DNA of 64,000 bases from Mycolicibacterium lacusdiani (GCF_021916785.1 NZ_JAKCFC010000001.1:62001-126000), one strand, 5' to 3'; numbered from the stretch's first letter, positions 9,583 to 19,247 are shown. Program-made: numbers and translations. The notes: generated from the letters alone by a model not told the origin.

Positions 9583-10467
9583 ATGCATGACGAAGCACTG
9601 CGGTACGGAATCCTCGTCGGTGTCGACGGATCCAGCGAATCGGATGCGGCAGTGCGGTGGGCGGGCCAAGAGGCACGGCTGACGCACACCCCGATCACGC
9701 TGATGCACGTCGTGGCTCCGACACTTGCGCCGATGCCGAAGATCCCGGTCGAGGCAATCGTCACCGAGTGGGACCGGGAGAACGCAGCCAAGGTCATCGA
9801 GAGGGCACGGCAAGTCCTGTCCCGAGACGAGACGTCCGATCAGCACGTCGACGTGGTGTCGGTCGTTCACTACTGGGGTGTCCTGCCGACGCTGGTCGAC
9901 GCGTCGAAGGATGCACGGATGACGGTAGTCGGCAGCAGGGGGATGGGCGCCGTCCGACGGTTGCTGATGGGATCGGTCAGTTCGGGGTTGGTTCGGCACG
10001 CGCGTGGTCCCGTCACGGTGGTCCACTCCGATGACGGTCGACTACCGGATTCCGCATTGCCCGTCGTCGTGGGGATCGACGGTTCGCCGGCCTCCGAAGC
10101 GGCGACGGGTCTTGCGTTCGAGGAGGCCCACAATCGAGGGGTTGGCCTCGTCGCCGTGCACGCCTGGCGCGACGTCGGGGCAATATTGGCCCTGGGCATC
10201 GACGTACCGGCCTACGAGAGAATCGGTGCCGAAGTGCTCGAGGACCGCCTGAAGGATTGGCAGCAGCGGTATCCCGGGGTCGAAGTTCGACGACGGCTCG
10301 AAGGCGCGACACCAGCCCGCTGGCTCGTCGAGGAGTCCCGTCATGCGCAGCTGGTCGTGGTGGGCAGCCACGGCCGGGGCGGTTTCGCCGGGATGACGCT
10401 TGGTTCCGTCAGTTCCGCTGTGGCACAGACGGTGCGGATTCCGGTGACGGTGGTGAGGCCACGATGA
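9583..10467 (+). CDS. Universal stress protein, tandem USP domains
   Basis: A 294-residue protein with two complete USP domains (about 5-145 and 155-292). Both nucleotide-binding loops are canonical: [20 protein letters not shown] in the first and [20 protein letters not shown] in the second. ATP binding is therefore likely in both halves, as in Rv2623 and Rv1996 of M. tuberculosis. It begins 33 bases after the SRPBCC-like gene and is probably cotranscribed with it. It is convergent with the next USP. Confidence 0.92.
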   Translation: MHDEALRYGILVGVDGSSESDAAVRWAGQEARLTHTPITLMHVVAPTLAPMPKIPVEAIVTEWDRENAAKVIERARQVLSRDETSDQHVDVVSVVHYWGVLPTLVDASKDARMTVVGSRGMGAVRRLLMGSVSSGLVRHARGPVTVVHSDDGRLPDSALPVVVGIDGSPASEAATGLAFEEAHNRGVGLVAVHAWRDVGAILALGIDVPAYERIGAEVLEDRLKDWQQRYPGVEVRRRLEGATPARWLVEESRHAQLVVVGSHGRGGFAGMTLGSVSSAVAQTVRIPVTVVRPR

Positions 10468-10498
10468 CCTCGCCCGCATCGGGAATCGAGGGGACGAC

Positions 10499-11413
10499 CT
10501 AGGATCCCGAGTTGCGCGCGATGATCACGGGTACCCGTGCCAGCCGCGCGACCGTGCTGCTGACCGATCCGAGCCACATGCCTGCGAAACCGTCACGCGC
10601 GTGACCGCCGACCACCACCAGCTGGGAGTCCGTAGCCTCCTGCAGTAGCCGCGGTATCGGTCGATCGCACACCACCATCGGACGCACGACGACGGACGGG
10701 AAGTGCTCCTCCCACGGAGCCAGGCGGGTGACCAGCGCCGCCTCCTCGCGAGATTCCAGGGCGCTCCATTCGGTGGGCGACGAGTCAAGCCGTGGCACGT
10801 CTAGCGGGCTCAAGTCGGTCCAGGCGTGCAAGGCGATGAGGTCCACCCGGCGAGTCGAGGCTGCTTCGAAGGCGATCTCGAGGGCCACGTCCGTCGACCC
10901 CGACCCGTCGACCCCCACGAGCACGGGTGCCGAAGAGCACCAATCCAATTCGTCGTGAACGATGGCGACGGGGCACCGCGCGTGGCGGACGAGGTTCGAG
11001 CCAACGGGACCGAGCAACGTTCCGGGCTCCGAACCCACGCCCAGGCATCCGGTGACGATCATGGCGGATTGCTCCGACAGGTCGATCAAGGTAGCGGTGA
11101 CCGCCCCGTAGAGCACCTCGACGTCGACCTGCGGCGTGCAGCTGGAAGCCGTGGTGGCGGCCGTAGCGATCACGCGTGCCTTCTCGACGATCTCGTAGGC
11201 CCTCTCTTCGGCGTTGCGGGCGTATGTCGCCGGCATCAGCGCGTCCGACCAGGCGGCGCCAGGGGCGGTCAGGGGCGTGACGACGTGAACGAGATGCAGT
11301 GTCAGGTCACGTAGGTCCGCCTCCCGCGCCGCCCATTGAACTGCACTGTCCGATGATGACGACCCGTCCACGCCGACGACGATTTCTCTACTCCCGTGGT
11401 CTCTCGGCATCAC
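10499..11413 (-). CDS. Universal stress protein, tandem USP domains
   Basis: A 304-residue two-domain USP. The first loop is partly altered (GCLGVGSEPGTLLGPVGS). The second (GGHARDGFAGMWLGSVSS) is close to canonical. The start is GTG 11413 or the immediately following ATG 11410. The stop of a small upstream frame overlaps this GTGATG, which suggests coupled translation. The cytoplasmic ATP-binding stress role is as for the family. Confidence 0.9.
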   Translation of the reverse strand: MMPRDHGSREIVVGVDGSSSSDSAVQWAAREADLRDLTLHLVHVVTPLTAPGAAWSDALMPATYARNAEERAYEIVEKARVIATAATTASSCTPQVDVEVLYGAVTATLIDLSEQSAMIVTGCLGVGSEPGTLLGPVGSNLVRHARCPVAIVHDELDWCSSAPVLVGVDGSGSTDVALEIAFEAASTRRVDLIALHAWTDLSPLDVPRLDSSPTEWSALESREEAALVTRLAPWEEHFPSVVVRPMVVCDRPIPRLLQEATDSQLVVVGGHARDGFAGMWLGSVSSTVARLARVPVIIARNSGS

Positions 11414-11655
11414 GTCGAGGATCCCTGCGACTGCGACTGCGCGGCGGCGGCGGCGAGCTTGCAGACTGCTTGCTCGATACCCGCGGCCAGTTCGTCGACG
11501 TCGGAAGCAGTGTCGAAATCCGCGGTGATGCTCACGGCGGAGGGAATCATGTTCATGGCCGATACCAGTGTCGACGCGGCCTGCCGTTGTCCGCTGGACT
11601 TCACCCGCGCCATCCTTCGATGTACGGTGCGCAGCTCCAGACTCAAGCGTTCCAT
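11410..11655 (-). CDS. Small hypothetical protein, coupled to downstream USP
   Basis: An 81-residue frame starting MERLSLELRTVHRRMARV and ending in an Ala/Gln-rich tail. I do not recognise it. The same frame stays open and protein-like upstream (roughly 35 more codons, EEHLVIAIEGPAPLP...), but I find no usual start codon there. Support for it being real is the TGA stop overlapping the GTGATG start of the USP, and that nothing else occupies the gap. It lacks a clear ribosome-binding site. It could also be the remnant of a longer gene. Confidence 0.35.
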   Translation of the reverse strand: MERLSLELRTVHRRMARVKSSGQRQAASTLVSAMNMIPSAVSITADFDTASDVDELAAGIEQAVCKLAAAAAQSQSQGSST

Positions 11656-11766
11656 GGATGCATGGTCGACGACGGCTGGCTGCTGCGGCAGAGGCGCAGG
11701 TCCTTCAATCGCGATGACGAGGTGCTCTTCTCGCCCGTGGCGTGGTAGTGAAAGGATACGACCAGC

Positions 11767-13446
11767 ATGGATTTACACCCGTTCGCCACCCTGGCCGCCG
11801 TACTGGCCATCGCCACCGTCGCCGGACTGATCGTGGCTCGATTACGCCAGCCCCTCATCGTCGCGTTCCTGGTGGTCGGCATCGCGGTCGGTCCCGTGGG
11901 CACCGGATGGGTGTCAGCTGACAGCACGATCGAACTACTGGCTGAATTCGGGATCGCACTTTTGCTCTTCCTGGTCGGCCTACGGCTCGATCTGCAGATG
12001 ATCCGTGGCACCGGACCAGTGGCCTTGGTGACCGGCCTGGGTCAGGTCTTGGCCACCGCAACGATCGGCTATCTCGTTGCGATCGCATTCGGCATGGACG
12101 GCCTCACAGCGCTCTACGTCGCCATGGCAGTGACGTTCTCGTCGACGATCATCATCGTGAAGTTGTTGTCCGACAAGCGCGAACTCGATCAACTGCACGG
12201 CCGCATCGCTGTCGGAGTCCTGATAGTTCAGGACTTGGTCGTCGTGGTCGTGATGATTGCGCTGACGGCAGTCGGCCAGGACACCGGCGGCGGTCTCGGC
12301 AACGGAGTGGCGGCCGTTCTGCTGAAGGGCGTGGGGTTCCTGGGCGGAGCCTGGGTATTGATGCGCTACGTCCTGCCGTGGCTACTGCCGCACATCGCCC
12401 AATCGCAGGACCTGCTGGTCCTCTTCGGCGTCTCCTATGCGGCGTCGATGGCGGCGACGAGCGAATGGCTTGGATTCAGTTCGGAGGTGGGTGCCTTCTT
12501 GGCGGGGGTATCCCTGGCGAGCACGCCGTTCCGTGACGCCCTGGGGGCCCGGCTCGCCAGCCTGCGCGACTTCCTGCTGCTGTTCTTCTTCCTGGACCTC
12601 GGCTCGCGGCTCGAATTCACCGACGCCGGGAACCAGATCGTCCCAGCGGTGGTCCTCGCCGTGCTCGTGTTGGTCGGGAAACCGTTGATCGTGATCGTGA
12701 TCATGTCCGCGATGCGTTACCCGTTGCGCGTCAGCGTCCATTCCGGGTTGCCGCTCGGTCAGATATCCGAGTTCTCCTGGATCCTGGCGGCATTGGGGCT
12801 CAGCCTGGGCCACATCACCAACGCGACGGTCGGTCTGATCACCCTGGTTGGTCTCATCACCATCGCGATCTCGACCTACCTGATCACCTATTCGGAGTCG
12901 ATCTACGAGCGCGTCAAGGGTTGGCTGGTGATCTTCGAGAGAAGAGGGCCGCGCGAACCGAAGACCGATGAGGCCGACGACTGCGATGTCATCCTGTATG
13001 GGTTGGGCCGGTTCGGAGGGCATCTGGCCGACCGTTTGAGCAGGGCCGGCCACCGTGTCCTTGCAGTGGACTTCGACCCGCACCAGGTGAAGACGCACTC
13101 GAGCGACAGCATCACCGTCGTGTTCGGAAGCGCGGAGGACCTGCACCTGCTCGAGGCCCTGCCGCTGAGCCGGGCGAGATACGTAATCAGCGCCATCCCG
13201 ATACTCCACACGAATCTGGCGCTCCTGCATGGTCTTCGGCACCATGGATTCAACGGCACCATCGCCCTGACTGCCCATACCCACCGCGACGCCGAGAGCT
13301 TGCGCGCCGCGGGTGTTCAGACTGTGCTGGAGCCGTTCTCCACGGCAGCACGCGCTACGTCAGAGGCGCTGCACGAACTGCTCGCAGAAGACGACGGCTC
13401 TGCGGGGCGTGACAACGACCCGGATCGCCCCCTGTCTCGAGGCTAA
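11767..13446 (+). CDS. CPA2-family K+/H+ antiporter with RCK-N domain (KefB-like)
   Basis: A 559-residue membrane protein. Residues ~5-375 contain about twelve hydrophobic helices typical of cation:proton antiporter-2 (FGIALLLFLVGLRLDL, then EVGAFLAGVSLASTP). Residues ~405-530 form an RCK-N (TrkA-N) nucleotide-binding domain with YGLGRFGGHLADRL followed by acidic VDFDP, so NAD(H) or similar is likely to regulate it. It would exchange K+ or Na+ for protons. AAAGGA stands ten bases before the ATG. It stands alone on the plus strand between two USP genes read from the other strand. Confidence 0.92.
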   Translation: MDLHPFATLAAVLAIATVAGLIVARLRQPLIVAFLVVGIAVGPVGTGWVSADSTIELLAEFGIALLLFLVGLRLDLQMIRGTGPVALVTGLGQVLATATIGYLVAIAFGMDGLTALYVAMAVTFSSTIIIVKLLSDKRELDQLHGRIAVGVLIVQDLVVVVVMIALTAVGQDTGGGLGNGVAAVLLKGVGFLGGAWVLMRYVLPWLLPHIAQSQDLLVLFGVSYAASMAATSEWLGFSSEVGAFLAGVSLASTPFRDALGARLASLRDFLLLFFFLDLGSRLEFTDAGNQIVPAVVLAVLVLVGKPLIVIVIMSAMRYPLRVSVHSGLPLGQISEFSWILAALGLSLGHITNATVGLITLVGLITIAISTYLITYSESIYERVKGWLVIFERRGPREPKTDEADDCDVILYGLGRFGGHLADRLSRAGHRVLAVDFDPHQVKTHSSDSITVVFGSAEDLHLLEALPLSRARYVISAIPILHTNLALLHGLRHHGFNGTIALTAHTHRDAESLRAAGVQTVLEPFSTAARATSEALHELLAEDDGSAGRDNDPDRPLSRG

Positions 13447-14312
13447 CCCGCGCTCCACTCGCCAGGAACCACCACGACAGGTCGTTCCGCGTGGTGCAGC
13501 GTCGCCATCGTGACGCTGCCGAGGAAGATCTCCCGCATCGCCGAACGGCCGCGCGATCCGACGACGATCGCTGCCGCGTCGCGGTCCGATGCCGCCGCGA
13601 TGAGGGCATTGGCTATGCCGCTGGCAGGTAGGCCATGGCCTCGATGCACGTTGACGTGGCGGACTTCCCGACCTCCGGTTCCGTCTGCCTCGGGTGGCGC
13701 CGCCGCATCTGCGTCGCCATCGACGGACACGAGCAGTACATCGCGTTTGGGAAAGAGCTTCATGGCCGCACTACACGCCGACTGGGCGCCAGCCGAGCCG
13801 TCCCAGCCCACGATCAGCGGTCCATCCGACAGCGCGGCGTGCTCACCGGACAGCATCGGGTGCGGAACGACGACCATGGGGCGCGAGCAATAGTGCACGA
13901 TGACGTCGGACACGCTGCCCAGCAGCGCCCGTGTTCCGCCGAGCCCCCTGGAGCCGACCAGCACGACGTCGGCGTCGACGTCCTCGGCTATCTGCGCGAT
14001 CCGCCATCCTTCGCCGCCCCACGTGCGCCTCAACAAGGGTTCCGCCTGCCATCCTGCGTCACGAGCCAACGCCACGCCCATTGACACGAGGCGCTGCGCC
14101 TCGCATTCGCCCTCCTGCTCGATCAATGCAACGAGATCGTCGAGGTCGCGAGCGCGAGCGCGCAGCCGCCGACGCACCTTGTCACTGGCGAAGGGCGGAA
14201 CCCATAGATAGGTGATCTGCGCCTGCGCCCCCGGGAACAGCAGTGCACCCACGTCGATGGCAACGTTCGCCTCCAGCGAGCCGTCGTAGCCCATCACCAC
14301 GCGCACGAACAT
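13443..14312 (-). CDS. Universal stress protein, tandem USP domains
   Basis: A protein of about 289 residues with two USP domains and loops VGSRGLGGTRALLGSVSD and VGSRGRSAMREIFLGSVT. Two ATGs (14315 and 14312) follow GAAGGGAG; the second has better spacing. A longer frame opens at 14393, but it would read through the DosR-like box pair, so the inner start is chosen. Its stop overlaps the antiporter stop (convergent). The N-terminus (MFVRVVMGYDGSLEANVA) is standard. Confidence 0.9.
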   Translation of the reverse strand: MFVRVVMGYDGSLEANVAIDVGALLFPGAQAQITYLWVPPFASDKVRRRLRARARDLDDLVALIEQEGECEAQRLVSMGVALARDAGWQAEPLLRRTWGGEGWRIAQIAEDVDADVVLVGSRGLGGTRALLGSVSDVIVHYCSRPMVVVPHPMLSGEHAALSDGPLIVGWDGSAGAQSACSAAMKLFPKRDVLLVSVDGDADAAAPPEADGTGGREVRHVNVHRGHGLPASGIANALIAAASDRDAAAIVVGSRGRSAMREIFLGSVTMATLHHAERPVVVVPGEWSAG

Positions 14313-14376
14313 CATGCTCCCTTCGAACCTCGTCAATCCTGCGCTCACGGTAGGCCTCGATCTCTGCGGGGTACAG

Positions 14377-14411
14377 GAGGCGTTGGTCCTCAATCGTGGC
14401 CCCTTTGAGCC
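14377..14411. promoter_or_regulatory. Paired DosR-like boxes at USP / hydrolase divergent promoter
   Basis: Box A, 14377-14390, is GAGGCGTTGGTCCT with a near-perfect right half. Box B, 14398-14411, is GGCCCCTTTGAGCC and is weaker. The centres are 21 bp apart. Box B is 39 bp before the hydrolase ATG and box A is 65 bp before the USP start. Confidence 0.45.
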
Positions 14412-14449
14412 CTGCTGCTTTCTGCACTGTCGTAGTGCAATCGGATGTC

Positions 14450-15448
14450 ATGGCGGAGAGCGACGGCACCGAGACCGGTGGGGCCGACGGCCACGGAACT
14501 CCGATGGTGGGATACGACACCACGCCGGTGTCGTTCTGGTCGGAAGGTACCCGCTGTGCGGGCGTCCTGTACCGCCCGTCCGGCGCGACTGGACCCTTGC
14601 CGTGCGTCGTTCTGGCACATGGCTTCTCCGGAACGATGGACTGGATAGTGCCCGACTTCGCTCGTCGTTTCGCTGCCGGCGGTATTGCGGCGCTGATCTT
14701 CGACTATCGCCATCTGGGGGCCAGCGATGGTTTGCCGCGTCAGTTGATCAGCTCATCGCGTCAACGTGCCGACCTGCGTCGTGCGGTCGAGTACGTCCGA
14801 AGTCTCGAGGGCATCGACGCGAACCGCATCGCGCTATGGGGCACGTCGTTGGGTGGCAGCCATGTGCTCGAAGTTGCTGCGAGCGACCCGTCGATCGCAG
14901 CCGTCGTGGCCAATGTGCCTGCGATCGACCTGTTTAGAGGTGCCGTCGGTCGCGCCACGCGCCCCGGCTGGCAACTCACCGGCACGCAAACGGTGCTCGC
15001 GACGGCACGGCTGATGGGCTCGGCGGCACTCGATGCCCTCGCTGGTGCACTCGGGCGTCCGCCCCGTTACCTCCGCGTCTACGGCCCGCCGGGACGGGCG
15101 GTGTTCAGCGACCCGTCGCTCGCAGAGTTGTTTCGCACGCTCGAGCAGGAATCTCCCACCTGGCGCAACGCGTTCACGCCGCGGTTCCTCTTCACGGCAC
15201 CTCGCTACCGAAGAGGGGTGCTCGACCACATCGCAGCTCCGCTTCTGGTGACGTTGGCGATCGACGACGAAGTCGTCTCCAGCGACTACATCAGACGCAA
15301 GGCGGCCGAAGTCCCGCACCACGAGATCTACGAGTACCCCGTGAGCCACTTCGAGATGTATCACGGCGACACGCAGCAACTGGTGGCGACGGCTCACCTC
15401 GACTTCCTCAGACGGAACCTACTCTTGGACAACGGCGACGTAGGCTGA
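14450..15448 (+). CDS. Alpha/beta hydrolase (dienelactone hydrolase/peptidase-like)
   Basis: A 332-residue alpha/beta hydrolase. The oxyanion region is LAHGFSGTMDW, the nucleophile elbow is GTSLGGSHVL (Ser), and the likely acid and base are the Asp in LAIDDEVVSSDY and the His in VSHFEMYHG near the C-terminus. The ATG at 14450 is preferred to a GTG at 14396 because the latter would place coding sequence over the DosR-like boxes. Substrate is unknown; the family covers esterases and acyl-peptide hydrolases. Probably the lead gene of a short transcript with the DUF202 pair. Confidence 0.82.
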   Translation: MAESDGTETGGADGHGTPMVGYDTTPVSFWSEGTRCAGVLYRPSGATGPLPCVVLAHGFSGTMDWIVPDFARRFAAGGIAALIFDYRHLGASDGLPRQLISSSRQRADLRRAVEYVRSLEGIDANRIALWGTSLGGSHVLEVAASDPSIAAVVANVPAIDLFRGAVGRATRPGWQLTGTQTVLATARLMGSAALDALAGALGRPPRYLRVYGPPGRAVFSDPSLAELFRTLEQESPTWRNAFTPRFLFTAPRYRRGVLDHIAAPLLVTLAIDDEVVSSDYIRRKAAEVPHHEIYEYPVSHFEMYHGDTQQLVATAHLDFLRRNLLLDNGDVG

Positions 15449-15482
15449 ACCACGGTCTCACGCGTGGGAAGGGTGCAGTCTG

Positions 15483-15866
15483 GTGGCTTCCGCCGATCAC
15501 GACCGCTCGCTGGAGCCGGGTGCCGAGACGGAGCCGGATTATCGCTTCACACTGGCGAATGAACGGACGTTCCTCGCGTGGATCCGCACCGCCCTAGCGC
15601 TGATCGCCGGGGGCATCGCCGTCGTGCAGTTCATGCCGGCCTTCGGGGTCCCCGGTGTGAGGCACGGCCTGAGCCTGGCCTTGACGGCCGGTGGCGGAGT
15701 ACTGGCGGCATTGTCCGTGCGTCGCTGGCAACGAGTACAGACCGCGATACGCCGCGAGGAGGATTTACCGCCCACTCACGTGCCACAGTTGTTGGGCGGT
15801 GCGATCTTCGCCGTCACCGTCTTGATCCTCGTGATCCTGATCGTCTGGCCACCGGGAGGTTCGTGA
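15483..15866 (+). CDS. DUF202 (YidH-family) membrane protein
   Basis: A 127-residue protein with the DUF202 signature RFTLANERTFLAWIRTALALIAGG (about 23-46) and three predicted membrane helices. Starts with GTG at 15483 and ends one base before the next DUF202 gene. Function unknown; members are inner-membrane proteins often found in pairs like this one. Confidence 0.82.
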   Translation: MASADHDRSLEPGAETEPDYRFTLANERTFLAWIRTALALIAGGIAVVQFMPAFGVPGVRHGLSLALTAGGGVLAALSVRRWQRVQTAIRREEDLPPTHVPQLLGGAIFAVTVLILVILIVWPPGGS

Positions 15867-15867
15867 G

Positions 15868-16206
15868 ATGCCGGGTCGGCCGCCGAGCAAGCCGGGGCTG
15901 CCCGGGGAGCGAACGTCCTTGTCCTGGGAGCGGAGCTCTTTTGGGTTCCTGGTCGGCGGGGCGTTGGTCCTGCTTCGCCAGCACGGACCCCTGGGTCCGG
16001 TGCGAACCCTGCTGGCGTTCACTGCGGCGTCGCTCGCGCTACTCGTCCTCGGGCTGGGTCACCGTCGATCGCGACGGATCGGCGACGTGTCGGCCGTCTC
16101 TGGCCGTTTCACCGTATCGGCCCCTCGAGCGGAGGTTCTGCTGATCGGCGGGTCGACGGTCGCGTTCGCGACTGCCGTCGTCGTGGCGCTTCTGTACTCA
16201 CCGTGA
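15868..16206 (+). CDS. DUF202 membrane protein, second of tandem pair
   Basis: A 112-residue protein with a shorter DUF202 signature (GERTSLSWERSSFGFLVGGA) and three hydrophobic helices. It follows the first DUF202 gene with a one-base gap and converges end to end with the persulfide dioxygenase gene at 16207. The two paralogues are quite different in sequence, so an obligate heteromer is possible, but this is inference. Confidence 0.78.
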   Translation: MPGRPPSKPGLPGERTSLSWERSSFGFLVGGALVLLRQHGPLGPVRTLLAFTAASLALLVLGLGHRRSRRIGDVSAVSGRFTVSAPRAEVLLIGGSTVAFATAVVVALLYSP

Positions 16207-17583
16207 CTAGGGACCGATGAGGCCCAGTTCCTCGGCATGCTCGAAGGCGTCGTCGACCAGAACAACCGTACGGTCGGGCTGGTCGATGATCGAGGCAGCG
16301 ATGGACGACCGGTACCCGGACGCGCAATGCACCCAGACCTCACCACCCGGCACCTCGTCGATGCGCCTGCTGAGTTCGTGCAGCGGGATGTTGACCGCTC
16401 CGGGAAGGTGACCGTCGTCGTACTCGCCGCTCTGTCGGACGTCGAGGATTGCGAGATGCCGCGTGCCGATCTGCGCGGCGAGATCGCGGAAGTCAGCGAC
16501 GCGATACGAGCGCAACGGCCCACCTGCCGCCAGCGCCTGAATGTCGCCCACCGCGGCGCCGGAGACGTCATCGATCCCGATGCGGACGAGTTCGCGCCGG
16601 GCCTCGGCGATTTGAGCGACGTCGTCACCGATGATCGTCAGCGGTGAACCCCAGGAGTACAACCAGCCGAGATAGGTGACGAAGGAGTCGGACAGCTCGA
16701 AGCCCAGCGTGCCGCCAAGGTGACCGGCCGCGAAGGCTCTGCGATTGCGCAGATCGACCACCCACTCACCGGCCTCGATTCGCCGGCGAAGTTCGTCGGG
16801 ATCAACCGGGCGCGGGAGCGAGAGATCCACGGGGTCGGGTCCCTGGGTGTTGATCACCCCCATGTGCGCGTAGTACGCGGGGTATGCCGACAGGCCGGCA
16901 ATCAATTCCTCGACGTAACTCTGCTCGTCGAGGGTGAGAGCGGGATTGTTCCGACGCTGTTCGGCAATGGTGGAGGAGTCACCGCTCGCGGGAGTGGCCG
17001 AGCAAAAACTGCCGAACCCATGGGTGGGGTAGACCGCGGTGTCATCGGGCAGCTCGGCGGCGAGGCGGCGCACCGAGTGGTACTGCGCATGGGTGAGTTT
17101 CGCGGTGTGTTCGGAGCCGAGCAGGTCGGTGCGTCCGGTGGTGCCGTGCAACATGGATCCGCCGGTGAAGACGCCGACGACCGCACCGTCGGGGTCATGA
17201 AGCGCGTAGCTCACGTGATTGTGGGTGTGGCCGGGAGTGTGCAATACCCGCAACCGGAGGCCGCCGGCCGTGATGGTGTCGCCATCGGCGACGGCACGTC
17301 GCTCGTAGCCCACGTCGTCGCCCACCGGAACGACGTACTCGGCACCCGTGACTCGGGAGAGTTCGAGCCCGCCGGTCACGTAGTCGTTGTGGATGTGCGT
17401 TTCCAGCACGTGGGTGATGCGGACATCCCGTTCGCCGGCAAGGTCGAGCACGCGGTCGATGTCGCGCTGCGGGTCGATCACGACGGCGCCGCCGTCGTGG
17501 CTGACCAGGTAACTGCGGTCACCCAACCCGGTCGTCTCGATGATGCTGACTTCTACGTCGTACTCACCGTGCGTCGCTGTCAT
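16207..17583 (-). CDS. Persulfide dioxygenase-rhodanese fusion, divergent (CstB-like)
   Basis: A 458-residue protein with an N-terminal metallo-beta-lactamase domain of the ETHE1 type and two C-terminal rhodanese domains. Metal-site motifs are ETHIHNDYVTGG (normally THxHADHxSG, so the Asp is kept but the usual His is Tyr), HTPGHTHNHVS and YPTHGFGS. The first rhodanese (DLRNRRAFAAGHLGG) has no catalytic Cys. The second has HCASGYRSS with Cys. In CstB-type enzymes the dioxygenase oxidises low-molecular-weight persulfide to sulfite, and the rhodanese moves sulfane sulfur. It overlaps the DUF302 stop (ATGA), third gene of the cstR operon. Confidence 0.86.
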   Translation of the reverse strand: MTATHGEYDVEVSIIETTGLGDRSYLVSHDGGAVVIDPQRDIDRVLDLAGERDVRITHVLETHIHNDYVTGGLELSRVTGAEYVVPVGDDVGYERRAVADGDTITAGGLRLRVLHTPGHTHNHVSYALHDPDGAVVGVFTGGSMLHGTTGRTDLLGSEHTAKLTHAQYHSVRRLAAELPDDTAVYPTHGFGSFCSATPASGDSSTIAEQRRNNPALTLDEQSYVEELIAGLSAYPAYYAHMGVINTQGPDPVDLSLPRPVDPDELRRRIEAGEWVVDLRNRRAFAAGHLGGTLGFELSDSFVTYLGWLYSWGSPLTIIGDDVAQIAEARRELVRIGIDDVSGAAVGDIQALAAGGPLRSYRVADFRDLAAQIGTRHLAILDVRQSGEYDDGHLPGAVNIPLHELSRRIDEVPGGEVWVHCASGYRSSIAASIIDQPDRTVVLVDDAFEHAEELGLIGP

Positions 17584-17990
17584 CGGCGCTCCTCGTTCAA
17601 CGCGTCTAGCGCTGCGCGCAGCTTGGTCGCCGCTTCATCGGCGACATCGCGCAGCCCGGGTTGGTCCGAGACCTGAACCATGACCTGGGGATCCATCGCA
17701 TCGACGATCACCGCGTCCTCATCAGAAGCGGTGTCGGTGCGCACGGCAACGTTGCAGGGCAGCAACAGGCCGATCTGGCGGTCCGCGTTCACTGCGCGGT
17801 GAGCCAGGGGTGGGTTGCAGGCTCCGAGGATTAGGTAGTCCTCCATGTCCTCACCCAGCTTGGCCTTGAGTGTCGCCTTCATGTCGATTTCGGTCAGTAT
17901 CCCAAAACCTTGATCTGCCAGCGCCTTTCGTGTGCGCTCAACAGCATCCTCGAACGTGGTGTGCAGCGTCGTCGACAGTGCGTAACTCAT
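17580..17990 (-). CDS. DUF302 domain protein
   Basis: A 136-residue protein with the DUF302 fold (EDAVERTRKALADQGFGILTEID, then LGACNPPLAHRAV, then LLPCNVAV). Two Cys residues are present, in GACNP and LPCNV. Family function is unknown, but DUF302 genes often sit beside sulfur or redox genes. Strong GGAGGAAG ribosome-binding site before the ATG at 17990. It lies between cstR-like and the dioxygenase and is coupled to the latter. Confidence 0.85.
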   Translation of the reverse strand: MSYALSTTLHTTFEDAVERTRKALADQGFGILTEIDMKATLKAKLGEDMEDYLILGACNPPLAHRAVNADRQIGLLLPCNVAVRTDTASDEDAVIVDAMDPQVMVQVSDQPGLRDVADEAATKLRAALDALNEERR

Positions 17991-18033
17991 GACTTCCTCC
18001 AGTTCTTCGTTGATCCGTCTGATGCGTCTGCGA

Positions 18034-18327
<294 letters not shown>

Positions 18328-18339
18328 CTAGAGCCATGG

Positions 18340-18353
18340 TACCCGCGGGGGTA
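18340..18353. promoter_or_regulatory. CstR-type operator upstream of cstR
   Basis: TACCCGCGGGGGTA, i.e. TACCC-N4-GGGTA, the arrangement bound by CsoR/CstR repressors. It lies between the tauE stop and the cstR start, which implies a separate autoregulated promoter for cstR-DUF302-dioxygenase. Confidence 0.65.
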
Positions 18354-18365
18354 TTCCACGAGTCG

Positions 18366-19241
18366 TCATGCGGTAGCCGGTCCGGAGGTGTGTGTTCTCG
18401 TCAGGCGGCGGAGGGGACAGCGCGCATACCGGCTACAGGCAACGGTCGCCAGCGCCGCGACGGCCGTGATCAGTGCCGCGGCAATCCCGACGCCCAGATG
18501 GATCTCCTGTCCCAAGATGACCGACGACATCGCAAGTACGAACCAACCAAACGCCTTTCGAAGCGAATCGGGATTCACCATCGAGGTCAGCCGCGCTCCG
18601 GCGAGGGCGCCCACCACCGCAGCGCCCGTCACCGCCAACGCCACCGGCCAGTCGATCGCGACGCTGGACAGGTAGCCGCCCAGGCCCGCGAAGGACTTCA
18701 TCGCGATCACGATCAACGAGGTGCCGACGGCGACCGGCATCGGCAATCCGCCGAGTAGGGCGAGGGCCGGTACCACCAGGAATCCACCACCTGCGCCGAC
18801 CAGACCCGTCACCAGACCCACGACGAGGCCCTCGGCGATGATCTTCGGGACGGGGAGGCGTTGGTTGCGCCCGGTCGTCTCGACGTTCTTGCGTCCTCGC
18901 AGCATGGCGACGGCCGTGGCGATCATCATGACGGCGAAGCCGATGAGCAGCACGGTGCCCGGGATGAAGCGTGCCAGAAACCCGCCCGCGTAGGCGCCGA
19001 CCATGCCCGCGCCACCGAAGACGAGGCCGGTCCGCCACTGAACCCGGCCGGCCCGAGCGTGCGAGATGGCGCCGACGGCACTGGTGACGCCTACGACCAG
19101 GAGCGAGGTGGCGATCGCCTGCTTGGCCTCCATGCCTGCTACGTAGGCCAACAGTGGGACGGTCAGGATCGAACCGCCGCCGCCGAGCAGTCCCAGTGCG
19201 ATGCCGACGAACACCGCCAGGCCGATGCTGAGCGCGATCAT
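18366..19241 (-). CDS. TauE/SafE-family sulfite/sulfur-anion exporter
   Basis: A 291-residue membrane protein of the TauE/SafE family with about eight helices. It starts MIALSIGLAVFVGIALGLLGGGGS, and the second repeat has GLVTGLVGAGGGFLVVPAL. Such proteins export sulfite, thiosulfate or sulfoacetate. In this context it would remove sulfite made by the persulfide dioxygenases. It starts six bases after the rhodanese stop, so the two are one transcript. Confidence 0.88.
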   Translation of the reverse strand: MIALSIGLAVFVGIALGLLGGGGSILTVPLLAYVAGMEAKQAIATSLLVVGVTSAVGAISHARAGRVQWRTGLVFGGAGMVGAYAGGFLARFIPGTVLLIGFAVMMIATAVAMLRGRKNVETTGRNQRLPVPKIIAEGLVVGLVTGLVGAGGGFLVVPALALLGGLPMPVAVGTSLIVIAMKSFAGLGGYLSSVAIDWPVALAVTGAAVVGALAGARLTSMVNPDSLRKAFGWFVLAMSSVILGQEIHLGVGIAAALITAVAALATVACSRYARCPLRRLTRTHTSGPATA

Positions 19242-19247
19242 GATTCG

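Noticed and set aside
10479..10510. TCGGGA...TCCCGA as a bidirectional terminator between convergent USPs
   Set aside because: Only six base pairs with a 20-base loop and one arm inside coding sequence; too weak.
11691..11726. GAGGCGCAGGTCCT and GATGACGAGGTGCT as a box pair between the small frame and the antiporter
   Set aside because: Spacing is 22 bp but the matches are 8 and 6 of 12, near what chance gives in GC-rich DNA.
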